Assembly (NCBI GenBank): GCA_033064195.1
Contig: JARBJD010000328.1
Location: 1 to 64,000 of the forward strand
Source of the DNA: Blattamonas nauphoetae
Lineage: Eukaryota > Preaxostyla > Oxymonadida
Direction of reading: 5' to 3'
DNA length: 64,000 nt
Made by a program: the position numbers and the translations under genes. Positions within the stretch are counted from its first letter, which is position 1; every line of letters begins with the position of its first letter. Below are positions 43,601-55,087 of this stretch, in pieces. The notes under the pieces were generated by a model that saw nothing but the letters and a program-made list of their open reading frames with translations, did not search any database and was not told the DNA's origin.

Positions 43601-45496
43601 GAATGCGCGAACCAGCTCCACAGCAGACTCTCCTCCTTAGCTCCCTCCTTCCCCACAAACAGGTTCTTTTCTTGTTTCGTGAATTGACGATCCACTGGGA
43701 CTGCGAGTGTGCTTTTCAGGAAAGTGAACGAAGGACTGGAAGCGGTTGTTGGGATGTCTGCTGTCTCAATGAAAACGATGGATCCCACTCCCTTCGATGC
43801 GATCGAATTCACAACACAGTCTGAGCTCATGGAGAACTGCGATCCGAGCGAAAGATGAATCAGGGTTCCAGCCGAGGCGTGTGTGAATGTGAGAGATGTG
43901 ATCGTTGTCTTGAAAAGAGAGAGGACTCCATTGGAACCAAGGTCAATCAGACGAACAAGATTCTGTCCGAGAGTGGTTGTTGAACCACTTTTCCCGATCG
44001 CACAGGAAGTCAGTGAAAGAGTGCCTTGTTGAACTGAGAAAAGACACGTTGCTTTGCTCAATGATGATAGAACGAACGAGAGCGATGTTAAATCAAGCGA
44101 AGCATCCACTCCATCAACCTCAATCCATCCATCCGATGTCTGCGTGACAGTTTGAACTGTCGATGAGGACGAGTTCATCGTGACGTCAGTCGAGACAGAA
44201 AATGGTTCTTCCAAAGTGAGAGCTCCGTCCACCAACACTGTCGAGATGACACGCGCAGTGGCCGAGCGGAAGGCAGAGTCCAACGAGGAGCATCTCAGCC
44301 GAGCAGAGCCACAATTCGGATGAGCACTGTCTCCTTCATTCGCCACTCCCGCATGCACTTCATCAGCAGGCAGAAGGATGTAGAACAGGAGCGAAGACTC
44401 GAAAAAAGGATCGTCACTTTGGAGATTGGTGTCTTGAGCGATGAACTGGAAGAGAGGAGTCGAAGCAGTGTCGAAGTGCGGCCACAGGAGAGGAGAGACA
44501 GTGTGAGACAGGCGAGGCGAGCGGACGAGGACGATGGTGTCATTGGAGTTGGAGTCGGAGCGGGACGAGTCGGCGAAGGAGACGGAGTCGAATGGGATCG
44601 TTCCTTTCGTTGACAAGTCCAGAAGAGGACACATCGTCGCTTGAAGCTTCGAGAAGGTCGTTGAGACGAGTGAGAGTGATTCTGAACCAGCAGAGATGGC
44701 AATGAGGGGAGCGGTGAAGATGGCTGGTTTCGATGATCCACGAGTCGTGTTGAATGTGGTCTGTGAGATCACAACAGGTCCTGATGATGTTCTGACAAGC
44801 GAGCAAGAGTGTGTGACATCCTCCTTCGAAATCACAGCGATGTCCGTCAGTTCGAGTCCCTTCCCATCTCCCAACAGCTCAAACACTCCACAACCCGCTT
44901 TCGACTTGATGTCCAGATTCGTCACTTTCAACGTCGCCTGATTGTGTACTTGAAACAGGAAGCTCCCAACAGTCATCGCTTCATCAATCTCCACCAAACT
45001 TCGGAGAATGGTTGCTTGTGCTGGTAGCTTCGCTGATGTCCCAGTCACTGTCACATCCTGATCAGAGACTTCAACACTCTTTTCAGTGTATGCCATGTTG
45101 TGCAGAAACTGGATCGTCTGCTGGACAGTTGATCCATCCAACGCTTTCTGAGTCAGGAATTTGATGCCGTAGCCAAGCGTGGCACAGAATGTCGATGTCC
45201 ATTTGCATGCTATTTCGTCTTTCCCACTCGGGTTTCCAAACAGGTCGAGCGCACTTCCATTCACGGACACTTTGGGCGATGGGAGAAGTTTGTTTTGGAT
45301 CTCGTCTTTTTCATCCTCGTCGATGCCAAGTCCTTCAACAACGACTCTGAAGTTGAGCGAGTGGGAGCCTCCTCGAAACGATGAGATTTGCGAAAGAGTC
45401 TTCCCAGAGAAGACAGAGCTGGTCACATAAACATCGTTTCCCTCTCCTCCAAAATTGTTCTCAAAGCGAGCGTCGTCGGACGAAGAGGAGAAGAAC
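40678..45496 (-). CDS. Gene 2, main beta-helix segment
   Basis: About 1,600 fully open codons of extracellular beta-helix. Entry is at FFSSSSDDARFENNFGGEGN (upstream of 45426, continuous through it) and exit at SILVASLSEVV, just before the DIRS-like element. At least five blocks are separated by spacers of the type VDSSFFDHANCVKEKLPCSS, DHNNCGLIALPCSSF and MSVCGLSVYPCKSLPS, each with a Cys pair. Strand ladders (GSFSLITQSLSIASIDFEKA) are typical of right-handed parallel beta-helix surface proteins; the role is probably adhesion or ligand sensing coupled to the kinase-like tail (inference). The last 80 codons of the raw ORF (40366-40677) belong to the inserted element. Confidence 0.85.
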
Positions 45497-46745
45497 TTAT
45501 AGTCCCCTCATTAGGCCGTACATGTTCATCAGGCCGTACAACAACGATTTCTTGCTGAGTTAGATTTTCTTCATTTCATTACTCGAGTGATTGATATTGA
45601 GAGACTTTTTTGATGATTGTCCAGGATCAATGGGTGCAATTTCAAATCAAATCCTTAATGCACAAACATGGACGATCTCAGAGTTTCTTGGATGCATCAA
45701 CATTGATTTTCAAGACATATTTCCCCACTAGTTCTACAGATATTTGTTTGTATGTCTGAAATTTAGCTCTCCTTTCATCATCTCATTTGTTGACCCTGTT
45801 GCCTTGAATATGCCGCTTATCGTCCAGTTCTCTCATATTTTTTACTTCTTTGATCCAATCTTGATTTCTAGACGATACATCAACACATCATAGATTGTTT
45901 TCGAAAGCCTGTTCAAGACTCAACTTTCACACCTCATCCTATGTCTGATCTGACCTCTCCCTGACATGGCCACGAAGTGAACTCACCGCAAACATCCACT
46001 ATTTTCATTCACTCCCTCGTGACTACGCAGGATGGATGGAAAAGTCTCGCCTTTATTGGCCATCTGATTCGGAGGCTATGCAAAAGGAATCAGCACAAGT
46101 CCAGTTGAGACTAGTCTTCCCCTAGGTTATGATGATTCTCAACAAGGCACCGCGACAAGTAAAGTCAAATAACATCAGAGGATCCCCGTCCAATGAAAGA
46201 CAGCTCCAATCACTCTCTCTCGAGCAAACTCGACCTTATACCCCTTCAATCGAAATTCCGCTCCTAAATAGCCTCCCACCATGCATCACACGTTCTATCT
46301 CTATGGCGAAGTGTCTGCAGGGAATTGATCATCGAATGATCAAGATCTCCCTCGACCTTCACCCCAATATCCACTCTCGTTTCCAACTCCATCGACGGTC
46401 ATTCTGCACCCTGCAACAACCCTTCTCAAATTTATCTCATCCTAACTGGTATTTTTTCATGAATTGTAGTCTTCGGCTTTCTTGACTTTTTCCACCATCT
46501 TTTGGTTGATCCCTTTCCCAGTGTTTCATCTCAAGATTGTATAGTTGGTTTCAATCTCAGTTTTTTTCACAAAACGAGAAAAGAAGAGAATAAAAAAGGA
46601 ATGGATTGATCGATCGAAAACTTTGCGTAGAAGTGAAAAATGAGGGGTTCGACATCTATTTCGTCACGGATGTGATTCGATTGTTCTTCTCTAGCCTTGG
46701 TACTACTTGATGAACAAGTACGGCTTGATTTAGGCACTATTAAGT
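45497..46745. mobile_element. 1.25-kb short-TIR element in gene 2
   Basis: Ends share about 45 bp of imperfect inverted repeat: left ACTTATAGTCCCCTCATTAG then GCCGTACATGTTCATCA, right (reverse complement) ACTTAATAGTGCCTAAATCA then AGCCGTACTTGTTCATCA. Gene 2 text on both sides (FVNGSTTKSNPL ... FFSSSSDDARFENN) belongs together, as paralogous text in gene 1 shows (YVKGTTTAKTPLQLTFCTFD). No transposase; one plus-strand frame (46129-46485) looks accidental. Target duplication not resolved. Confidence 0.7.
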
Positions 46746-49458
46746 GGGTTGGACTTTGTCGTTGATCCATTCACAAAAATCGCTCCTCCCTTCCCTGTCG
46801 GCTTCTCAAGCGACCCATCCGTTCCAATCGCTCGACAATTCGTGAATGTTGTGGTGAATGTTGAAGTCGAGTCGTGGGTGATGGTTGCGGTTGCCGAGTT
46901 GCTCAATTCAATCGCAAGTGCTCCTCCATTCGTCGCTGAACAATTCTCAAAACACGACAGTGTGCTCGTCAGTGTCGTCCCCTTCGCGTTCAGCACAGCT
47001 CCATTCGAAGACGATGTGATCCAAAAGAAATGCATCGATGTGAACTCCACTGTTCCATCTGTGCTCTCGATGAATGAGTGACTCCCAAAATCGAGTCCAG
47101 TTTTGGTGATCGTTGTGCCCTGTAGTGTGATTGAACCACCTGAGTTCCGAATCAATGAATCTGCGTGCTGACCCTTCATGAAATTGAGTGATGTTGTCAC
47201 GAAAAGCAATCTTGTCGAGTCCTGAACGACAAACGGGCAATGTTGGATCGAGAATGGCACAGTGAACGATCCGTCCCAAACTCTGAGGAAACTCTTCCCT
47301 TTCAGGAGAATCTCCTCGTTTCCATCCAAGTTGAGTGTCATGTGTGCAACTCTGAATGAAAATTGCTGGTCGATCAAAGTGATGGCTTTGAGAGGGCCGG
47401 ATTGACTAGTCACGAACCAGATCTGGAGGACAGCTGTCGTTGCAGACAGTGTTTCCATCAGATTGTTGAAGGATGTGAAGGATGAAGATGGTGTCCCTCG
47501 CGGAAAACGATTTGCGATGGGGAAATCGACAGAGTATTGATAAAAGTTCAAAGGGATGGCATCAAAAGAGGATGCTGAGGTATCTGTGAGACAGTGTGGT
47601 TGGATGCTGATAGACCGGGCAGAGCTGATTGACAACTTTCCTGAGAGGAAGCCAGTGAAGGCTAAGTCGTTCCCGAAAGATGTCAGAGGAACGATTGGAG
47701 ATTGGTTGGCAAGATTTGTGGAGAAAAATGTGTTGGGGAGACTAACTTCAGATGAAGAGCCAGATGAAGTGAAATCGCAGCAGCCAGCTCGGCCGGAAGA
47801 TGAGCAGCGGCCAAAATCTGAGTACTCAATCAGGACACGCCCCTTTGTCGACGAATCAATCACACTTCCGCCATTTCCAGACTTGCGCTTCATTTCCATG
47901 AACCAGCAGCGCTTGACTGAAATGGTGGCTGTCCCAGAAAGTGAGATGGCAGCTGTCTGAGTGAGTGAGATCGTGTTCAGAACAGATTGCTCGAATGTTG
48001 CCGAACCAGCCGAGAACGAGAAGAGAGCGACAGTGTGGTCGGCGATCTGCTCAACCCAAACATTCGAAACGCGGATCTTGGCTGAGGCTGAGTCGAGAGA
48101 GACGAGAGTGGTTGAAGGAGAAGAAGGGTGGAGAGAGAGTGAAGTCAGAGAAACATTCCCACTTCCACTCACCCTCATCCCTCCCGTTTTGATTTGGCTG
48201 AATGTCGTGCTGTTCACATCCCATCCCATCCCTTGAAACTCAACTGAAATCGCAAGTGTGACTGTCGCGAGAGGAAAAACACCAGAGTCAACATGAACAA
48301 GATTGAACCCAGCTGTGTTTTTCGAAATTGCGACGGCATCTGACAGAGCTGAGCATGGACTTGAAGTTGTGCAATCTGTCCCACTTCCACTGATCTCCAC
48401 CCACCACTCCCCAGCTGCTTTTGGGAGTGAGGTTGTTTCTGGATTCGGAAGAATCGTGTCTTCCGTTGTCATGTTTCCATTGCTCGAGGCTGATGTATAG
48501 TATCCGATTTTGGGATTTGAAGATGTCGACGTGCATCCAATTGTGGTGGGCAAGACGTGTCCTGCTGAATAGTCGGTTGTGCAGATGTCGTTCCCTCGAA
48601 AGTGGGCAAGTGTGGGGTTCTGTTCTGAATAAGGTTGCTTCGCGTTGTTGTTCTGAAAATGGCAATCTTGCAAATAATTGTAGATTGGCCACGATAACAG
48701 CAGTGCACCACCTCTCAGCTCGGCTGTGTTCGAAGAGAACTCGCAGTGAAAGAATTTGGAAACTGGGTTGTGAAGGTGAGCAACTCCCCCGCTTTGTCTT
48801 GCCTCGCAATTCGAGAACCTGCAACTTGTCCAGATGTTGACAGAACTGGCTCCGGCATCTGAAAAACATGAGCCAGACCCGCTGGTTGATTGTCTCTCGA
48901 AAATGTAATTTGAGAAAGTCGTGAAAGTGATCGAAGAATAGCTGGCAAAAGTGCGAGCACACGATTTGTGTTCAGGCGATGGGGTCGTGAAATTCGAGGA
49001 TACGAGATGGACATTGAAAGAATAGTAGAGGACGAGTTGGTGATTGGAGGTTGGCGTGGCTGACGTGGATGAATAAGTGAGAGAAGAGGAGTCGATGAGG
49101 AAGAGGGGAAAGGCTCCTGTGACGGCCTCAAGAGATACGGTTCCGATGAACGACGTTCCAAATGAAACTTTAAAGTCACAACCAATGATTTTGAAAGGAC
49201 CCTTCACTTTTGTCTTTTCGATGATCCAAAATGAAGCGGTAGGCGTTGTTGTCTCAAAGATACAGTTCTCAAAAAGTTGATTGGCTGTTTGGGTGTCGTA
49301 GTGGCTTCGATCCGCCTTTGAATTCACAGTGAAAGTGGTCTTTTCCTGATTTTGGGTGTGGTGGTTGATGCATTCGAGTACAGACGAGTTCAGACAGAGC
49401 GACGAGGCGGATGTTGCGAGGGAGGCTGTCGCTGTTCCATAAAGTGCATTGTCAACAG
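46746..49458 (-). CDS. Gene 2, 5' beta-helix segment with intron acceptor
   Basis: About 900 fully open codons. The frame extends upstream of the apparent ATG at 49327 to an acceptor-like TTTATTCCAG (exon starts at 49458, AVDNALYGTATASL), so this is an internal exon and the signal peptide should lie on an upstream exon. Strands read FENCIFETTTPTASFWII, FTSCRFSNCEARQSGGVAHL-like text and FHCEFSSNTAELRGGALLLS. The spacer GTDCTTSSPCSALSDAVAI marks a block boundary. The segment ends in FVNGSTTKSNPL at the short-TIR element. I searched 49460-49730 for a first exon and found none that convinces. Confidence 0.8.
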
Positions 49459-49460
49459 CT

Positions 49461-49730
49461 GGAATAAATAATTATGGATTGATTTCTGTTAAATTGGCTT
49501 ATTCCGTTTCAGATTTGCCCTGTTGGAGGATATAATTGTAACTAAGTCAATCATTGAATGTACACAATGAATTCCTCAACGACTGAAGGTAAACGTTCAA
49601 TGAGAATGTTTTTCCAGGACTGACAATAGAAAAAGAATTGTCACAGACTCACATGCAGAGAGATATTTGACACGATATCGAAAACGTCTCCGTTCACACA
49701 AAATGATGATATGATATGTTGAAGTGAAGA
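49461..49730. promoter_or_regulatory. Putative intron and 5' region of gene 2
   Basis: Begins (minus strand) with a polypyrimidine-poor AG acceptor preceded by TAATTATTTATTC. Donor-like GTGAGT occurs at about 49650 on the minus strand, without a supporting ATG exon before it. No promoter element recognised. Confidence 0.3.
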
Positions 49731-50381
49731 ATGTGATGTGGTGAAGTGGGTGTGTGGCGTGAAGAGCGAAATGAATGATTGAGGTCACACCAAGGATTGC
49801 CCTTGTCAGAATCTCGTCCAGCAGCGACCTGTCAAACACAGATCGTCGAAAGAAGAATACGAAGAAGTGATGGTCAAGACAGAAACGATGAAACCCGACA
49901 TGTGAGATGAGAGTCGATGAAGAATGTGATATGAGAATTGTTTGAGTGAGACGGAAACAAAAAAGTTGTTGATGAGAGAAGAAAAAGAAGCAGGCTAGGT
50001 GAGAGACAAATGATGTCAACAGAGTTGAACACAATTCAGGCAAGTGAAGATGATTTCTGTGAGGAGAGATGGTGAACGATGGCGTGGGAAATTTGTGCAA
50101 ATAGCTTGAGACAGTGAAGTGAAATAGTGAAAGTTGTGGCATCGATACAATCACCATCAATTCCACAAAAGTGTGAAGTGAAGATTCGACTGCAACTGAG
50201 CATGTTGCTCGGTGATTCGTTTGTCATTTTGTTTGTTGAAGTGGTGAGCAGAAAGAATCTCACGATGTGAGAGTAAAATTTTGCGAGTTTCTCGTCTTCA
50301 GTGCGGCGAGAGTGGTTTAATAAGATGAGATCAGAGGATGATAGTGTGAGATGATGTTTGTGAGGTTAAGTATGAGGTGTG
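49731..50381. repeat. Duplicated intergenic block, copy next to gene 3
   Basis: Same text as 31015-31745, directly 3' of the gene 3 tail. A few small gaps distinguish the copies. Confidence 0.75.
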
Positions 50382-50500
50382 TTACGGATGCAAGACGACT
50401 TCTTTGCCATCGGGTTTCTTCTCAGTCTCTGCTCCATCGTCTTTCGGTTGAAGTGTCGCGAGATGTTCGCTAATATCGGTCGTTTCGTGTTTTTCGTCAA
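50382..50500 (-). pseudogene. Gene 3, 3' tail of a pseudokinase gene
   Basis: The minus strand reads KRPILANISRHFNRKT, matching KRPTLASISRHFNGKT in gene 2, and ends (after a small frame change) in VVLHP and a stop at 50382, matching VVWHP and the stop of gene 2. Upstream of about 50500 the similarity ends in unrelated sequence, so the rest of gene 3 has been lost or lies outside the window. Confidence 0.75.
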
Positions 50501-50619
50501 CAGATCACAAAAGAAGCATGGCTGAAGAAACTGATGGTGGAACACAAAGACAACGGCGTGACGTTCACAGAGAAGGATCATAACCAGATGACCTTCGTTT
50601 AGTTTTCTGTGGCATGGAT

Positions 50620-51575
50620 TTCGTCAGGTCGGATGTTCGTGGGAGGAAAAACTTGTCAAAAGTGCAAGAACTCTTTGCCTTTGGCATAGATCTGTCGGAG
50701 GTGAGTATTTTTCCCAACGATGTCGGTTGTGATGGTGGTGGGGGCGATATTGGAGGAGAATTTATCTCCTGTTTTTCATCGATCTTTTTCGAGAGATCAG
50801 AGTTTTTTGCTCTCTTCTTTTGTGATAGAGCAGTCAGGAGAGTGGAGAGGCAATAGGATGCACCGCTGCAGCTCGAAACGAGGCGAGAATTGTAGTGATG
50901 ATGGAGGATTGAATTCCGCTTTGATGGAGTTTTTTAGACTTGCGAAGACCCACCTGTCGAGAGGTTGGGTCAAATGTGTCGTGTGCGGAGGAAGACTCAT
51001 CATAATAATGCGACTTGATTCAGCGATTGTGAGGATGTTCGGATTATGATGCGAGGAATGACCATCAAGAAGCAGGAGCGTAGATTCTTTTTTTGATTTC
51101 AGTGTTCTTTTAGCGTTGATTGTTGGAAACACGATGTTCTGCAGGTACTGTTGGAAGATAGCTCCGTTCGACTACCCCACCCCTTCTTATAGACAGTCAA
51201 TGTTGAATGATTTCAGGGTCGAAAATTCAGAAACTGGGTTCTTCGTTGGCCAGAGTAATTGGGTTGTGACATGGGATCCATCTCCGCAAACTGTGACGAG
51301 GATGGATGCATTCGCGACTCGCAACACATCAGATATCAGCGGAGGAGGATCTGATTTTTGATGAATCCTGAGAGTTTTGTCATCCATGTTAATACGGAGG
51401 GATGTTTCGTCAAAATTGTACATGAATGGAGGTTTGATTTCGTATTGTTCCACCGTCTTCGTGAGAAATTCAATCCAAGTTGACATGTTTATTTCAGAAC
51501 TTGCGTCAATTCTTGACTTTTCGAGGATAGTCGGTGCTGATACGTTGAAGAAGGAAGACTTGATCTACATCAGAA
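50620..51575 (-). pseudogene. pogo/Tigger-like DDE transposase remnant
   Basis: Two main frames carry the DDE_1 landmarks in order: FMYNFDETSL (first Asp, about 51415), LLLLDGHSSHH (second Asp, about 51065) and PPHTTHLTQPLDRWVF (third Asp, about 50980). An upstream stretch VSAPTILEKSRIDASSEINM (about 51500-51545) fits the family's pre-catalytic helix. The C-terminal part continues in another frame to about 50600. At least two frame changes (near 51150 and near 50900) and no N-terminal CENP-B-type DNA-binding domain, so it is inactive. TIRs were not found. Confidence 0.75.
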
Positions 51576-51734
51576 CGAACAAGAAATGAAATGTCACGAT
51601 GAACAACAGGAATGGAAATATGAAAAGATTGACAAATGGACAAAAAGCAGAACGAATTGTCAAATATTGAATCCTGGAGACTCATTCTATACTTATCACT
51701 CACCATTGAAATGGACCTTATGATTTCGGGTTTC

Positions 51735-51870
51735 GTGCCAACGTTATTCCGATTCTCAATTCCGATTGCCCAAACGTTGTTTTTTGTGTGTACAATCAGC
51801 AATGGTTCCATCAGTCCTGATAAGACTTTTTCTTGTATTTCGGTGTCAGCCTTTTTTGGGTGTGATATTG
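51735..51870 (-). repeat. Repeat fragment, copy 1 (transposon remains)
   Basis: Shares GATTCTCAATTCCGATTG, GTACAATCAGC and a CCTTTTTTGGGT word with 55405-55530. On the minus strand both could encode diverged protein (PKKADTEIQEKVLSG here). Possibly the upstream part of the pogo-like or another transposon. Confidence 0.45.
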
Positions 51871-51889
51871 GACAAACTAAAATGTGCGT

Positions 51890-52745
51890 CATTAACCCAA
51901 TCCGGCCATTTCAGCAACCCAGAGCCGGGGGTCCAAACAAACCGAATTTGTCCAACAGATAAAAAAAGTAATGTTCGAATGATATACAGGCGTGATTCTG
52001 AGCAATCCTCAAAATATATCGTTTTGACCAGTAATGTCATATCGTCACAACCTGTGAACCACTTTTCACGATTTTGTCTCAATTAAAAGTAGCAGGGATC
52101 TGGGAAGATGTGAAAAAACGCTGTTTTTCACATAGACAATATGTACGGGAGTTTTTTTTCGAGTGTCTTTGATCGATAGAGATCCGATAAAAATGCTTTT
52201 GCTTCGGTCCAAAACGAACGTCAGGTCATTGAGAAGTGAGCAAAAATAAGTGTACCATTTCGGTGGACTTGCCGTCTGCAGCCAATTGAGGTACTTTCAG
52301 GTTTTTGTCCACAAATACAGTTCAAATTCGACAATTTTCTTAGTTGGACTATTTCCAGGCTTAATAATTTGTGATCAGTGTGATCAGCATGTTTTGTGAT
52401 TTCCTTTCTCCTGTGTTTCGTTTTCTTTTAAAGTCCGGGTACTGCTTTCTAATATGTGATATTCTCGTATCTTGTCACTTTAATTCCAAAAAAGTTGATT
52501 ATCTCTGAAAAACTGCCACAACAACTCAGTACGTGTGATGGAAAACAGCATGGCCTTTGACCTCATTTTTTATCGCAAGTCAGTTGATTTTAGATTCAGA
52601 CATCCAATCAACCCAGAACTGGAATTAACGCATCAAGAACTTTTTACTATTTAAGCAAGTCATTTTCAAAAAACTCACGAAACAAACGCAGATCACACAG
52701 TTTCACAATACAAGAAGAAGAAGAAGTTCCAATATCTGCATATCA
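51890..52745. other. No gene recognised
   Basis: AT-rich text with short overlapping frames. A small AGA repeat (AAGAAGAAGAAG) lies near 52715. Nothing else supported. Confidence 0.4.
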
Positions 52746-52777
52746 ATAATGATGGAAGAATTTGCACTTTCTACAAG

Positions 52778-54277
52778 TTGTCCAGCGAAGGTGAGGCAGG
52801 AAAAGCATTCACATACAAATCCCGACCACCCAACTTTACCAGAAATTGTTCAAATGATGCTCAACCAACCCAAAACACAAAAAGCTCGACAAAACGATCC
52901 ACAAAGCGGTGTAGATCGTGCAATCAAGATTTGATGGCATGTGATGGGATATCTCTTTCGACAGCATGTGGAGATCGGATGCGGAACGTTGTTTTGGAGG
53001 CTACCATGTTTACAAAAAGGAGCAAATTTACAAAAAGAGTCAAATTTTTGCACACCCATGGAACTCATTTCACACTATGAAATTTTGTTGTAATAATCCC
53101 TGGAAAAGCGTGAAGGAAACAAATAAAACATAACATGTTGTCATTTGTAGAAAAAATCAAGTTTAAAGTGACTTTTTTTGGGTGAAAGTGATATGATCTG
53201 TAAATTTTGGGTTGAGCACAACTTCACTACCAGTGCTCTTTTTCACATGCCGTTTTCGGTAAAATGAATCTTTCATTGATTTGATCATTTCTGGATAATG
53301 CCACCCACATCCCTCCCAAACTTAAGAGACAAGTTCCCCACTTTTTTACCCATTTCTAACATTTTTCACCTTCACCACTCACTCAATCACCCTTTTTTCT
53401 CATAATTTCACCAACTTGAAGTTTTTCCCGTAACTCTCGCATGAATCCTGTTTTTTGCCAAAAACTATGTTTTTGAGTTGAAAGAGGAGTGAACACAGTC
53501 TGATCAGGCCATTTCTGCGAAAAAGTTGGTTTTGAGAAATTGTCAAAAAGAGATGAAATTCTCCAGAAATGATCAAATCAATGAAAGATTCATTTTACCG
53601 AAAACGGCATGTGAAAATGAGCACTGGTAGTGAAGTTGTGCTCAACCCAAAATTTACAGATCATATCACTTTCACCCAAAAAAAGTCACTTTAAACTTGA
53701 TTTTTTCTACAAATGACAACATGTTATGTTTTATTTGTTTCCTTCACGCTTTTCCAGGGATTATTACAACAAAATTTCATAGTGTGAAATGAGTTCCATG
53801 GGTGTGCAAAAATTTGACTCTTTTTATAAATTTGCTCCTTTTTGTAAACAGGGTATCAAATTGTGTCAGAAACGTCCTGTATCAACACCTGAAAGTATCA
53901 ATGTTCACCACACGCGAAAAACAATCACAAAAGCAATCAAGGATCGCTCTGAGGATCTTTTCTCATCTCAATTCTCATCCACACAGTTTCATTTTGCATC
54001 TCTGACCATCGACAGTGGAACTACGGCCTACAATGCGTACAACGTTTTCATGTTATCAACTCTCGAGAAGCTACTCTACCACTTTTGTTCAATTCCGATC
54101 AGAATCAACATACAAACGAGATTGTCACTGAAGGATATCGTGGGTTTTCATCGGTTTGCGACCTTCACACTCGTTCAGACCGAAACCACTATTCACAACA
54201 TCTCACTCAACCACTCATATTGCAACCTTTTCACTCCAGATGTATGGTTAACCTCATGCAGATCTCCAAAACTTTGA
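52778..54277 (+). pseudogene. Transposase-like ORF split by a foldback element
   Basis: The frame 52778-53003 (TKRCRSCNQDLMACDG ... RMRNVVLEA) continues exactly in frame at 53854 (IKLCQKRPVSTPESINVHH) once the TA-flanked element is removed. Together about 215 codons, with a Cys pair near the N-terminus and a FHFASLTIDSGTTAYNAYNV segment that resembles the first catalytic Asp region of RNase H-fold transposases (low certainty). A stop ends the frame at 54277; protein-like text continues in another frame (HADLQNFDDLFDYRTHEDDD) into the next gene, so a frameshift near 54230 is possible. Function not secure. Confidence 0.4.
53004..53853. mobile_element. 850-bp foldback element with TA target duplication
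   Basis: Inverted arms of about 300 bp (53004-53300 and 53556-53853), nearly identical: GAGCAAATTTACAAAAAGAG-type ends, CACACCCATGGAACTCATTT, TAACATGTTGTCATTTGTAG. TA at 53002-53003 and 53854-53855. Removing the element and one TA restores an open frame. TA duplications are typical of Tc1/mariner elements; no transposase inside. Confidence 0.85.
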
Positions 54278-54809
54278 TGATCTCTTCGATTATCGTACAC
54301 ATGAAGATGATGATCAATGGATTCAACAACCTACTCAACAACACTTCCTCAACTCAGTGGAACTGCTTCTTGGGGAGGTTGTGAATTGTGAATCGGACTT
54401 CGAAGGGAATGGATCTCAAGTGGAGGATGTGACATTCAGTCAAGATTTCATCAGAACATCTCCGAAACGATCCAAAGACGAACTCACCAGATTGCTCCCG
54501 GAACGAATAGATGCTGTCCCCGTCGCAAATGAACCCGCACAACTTGTTCGTCAAGATCCTCACGAATTTAAGGAATATCCCCCTCCAACAAAACGGAAGC
54601 GAGGAAGGCCAACTCAGCGACAGGTCCCAGAGCAGCGACGACAATGCACCATCCTTACCGAACGAGAGAGAGGACTGGTTTGTGACGAAATCAGCGAGGG
54701 CAAAACTTACGAGTCAATCAGCAAGAAGTGGAAGGTGTCACTCGGAACTGTGAGCAACATTGCGGCAGGCAAACAAGCAGCAGGACCTCGTGGAGGAGCA
54801 GTGTACCGC

Positions 54810-54817
54810 AAGATTAC
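54810..54817 (+). repeat. Target-site duplication, left (8 bp)
   Basis: AAGATTAC, repeated at 55080-55087. Confidence 0.85.
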
Positions 54818-55079
54818 CACACTTCTGAAAGTGTCAGATCAAAATACCTAATCATGGGATCAATTGACCTCAGGGTTTGTTGTGGGGTCGAAGATCAAAT
54901 GTCAAAATCCTCAACTGTATATGATGAGAGACCACTTCTTTGCGATTCATTTCACTGCCTATTGATGAAATTGACATATTTTTATTGAGAATTGTGAAGA
55001 TGAAGTGAGGTATCAGAAGATATTTGCGTTTGAAAGATCAACCTTCGGTGAGATCAGTGAGGTCAGTCTCTAATGTGTG
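54818..55079. mobile_element. 262-bp MITE with 8-bp target duplication (hAT-like)
   Basis: Ends CACACTTCTGAAAGTGTCAG and, reverse complemented, CACACATTAGAGACTGACCT. Flanked by AAGATTAC. Deleting the element plus one duplication restores the reading frame of the mariner-like gene. Confidence 0.85.
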
Positions 55080-55087
55080 AAGATTAC
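55080..55087 (+). repeat. Target-site duplication, right (8 bp)
   Basis: AAGATTAC, identical to 54810-54817. Confidence 0.85.

Noticed and set aside
40496-45430. Many plus-strand ORFs opposite gene 2 and gene 1
   Set aside because: They are antisense shadows: Ser/Thr-rich minus-strand codons leave the opposite frames open. They have no motifs and their frames change every few hundred bases.
49461-49730. First exon with signal peptide for gene 2
   Set aside because: No ATG with a hydrophobic start followed by a donor site in phase was found; the exon may lie further upstream or have been lost.
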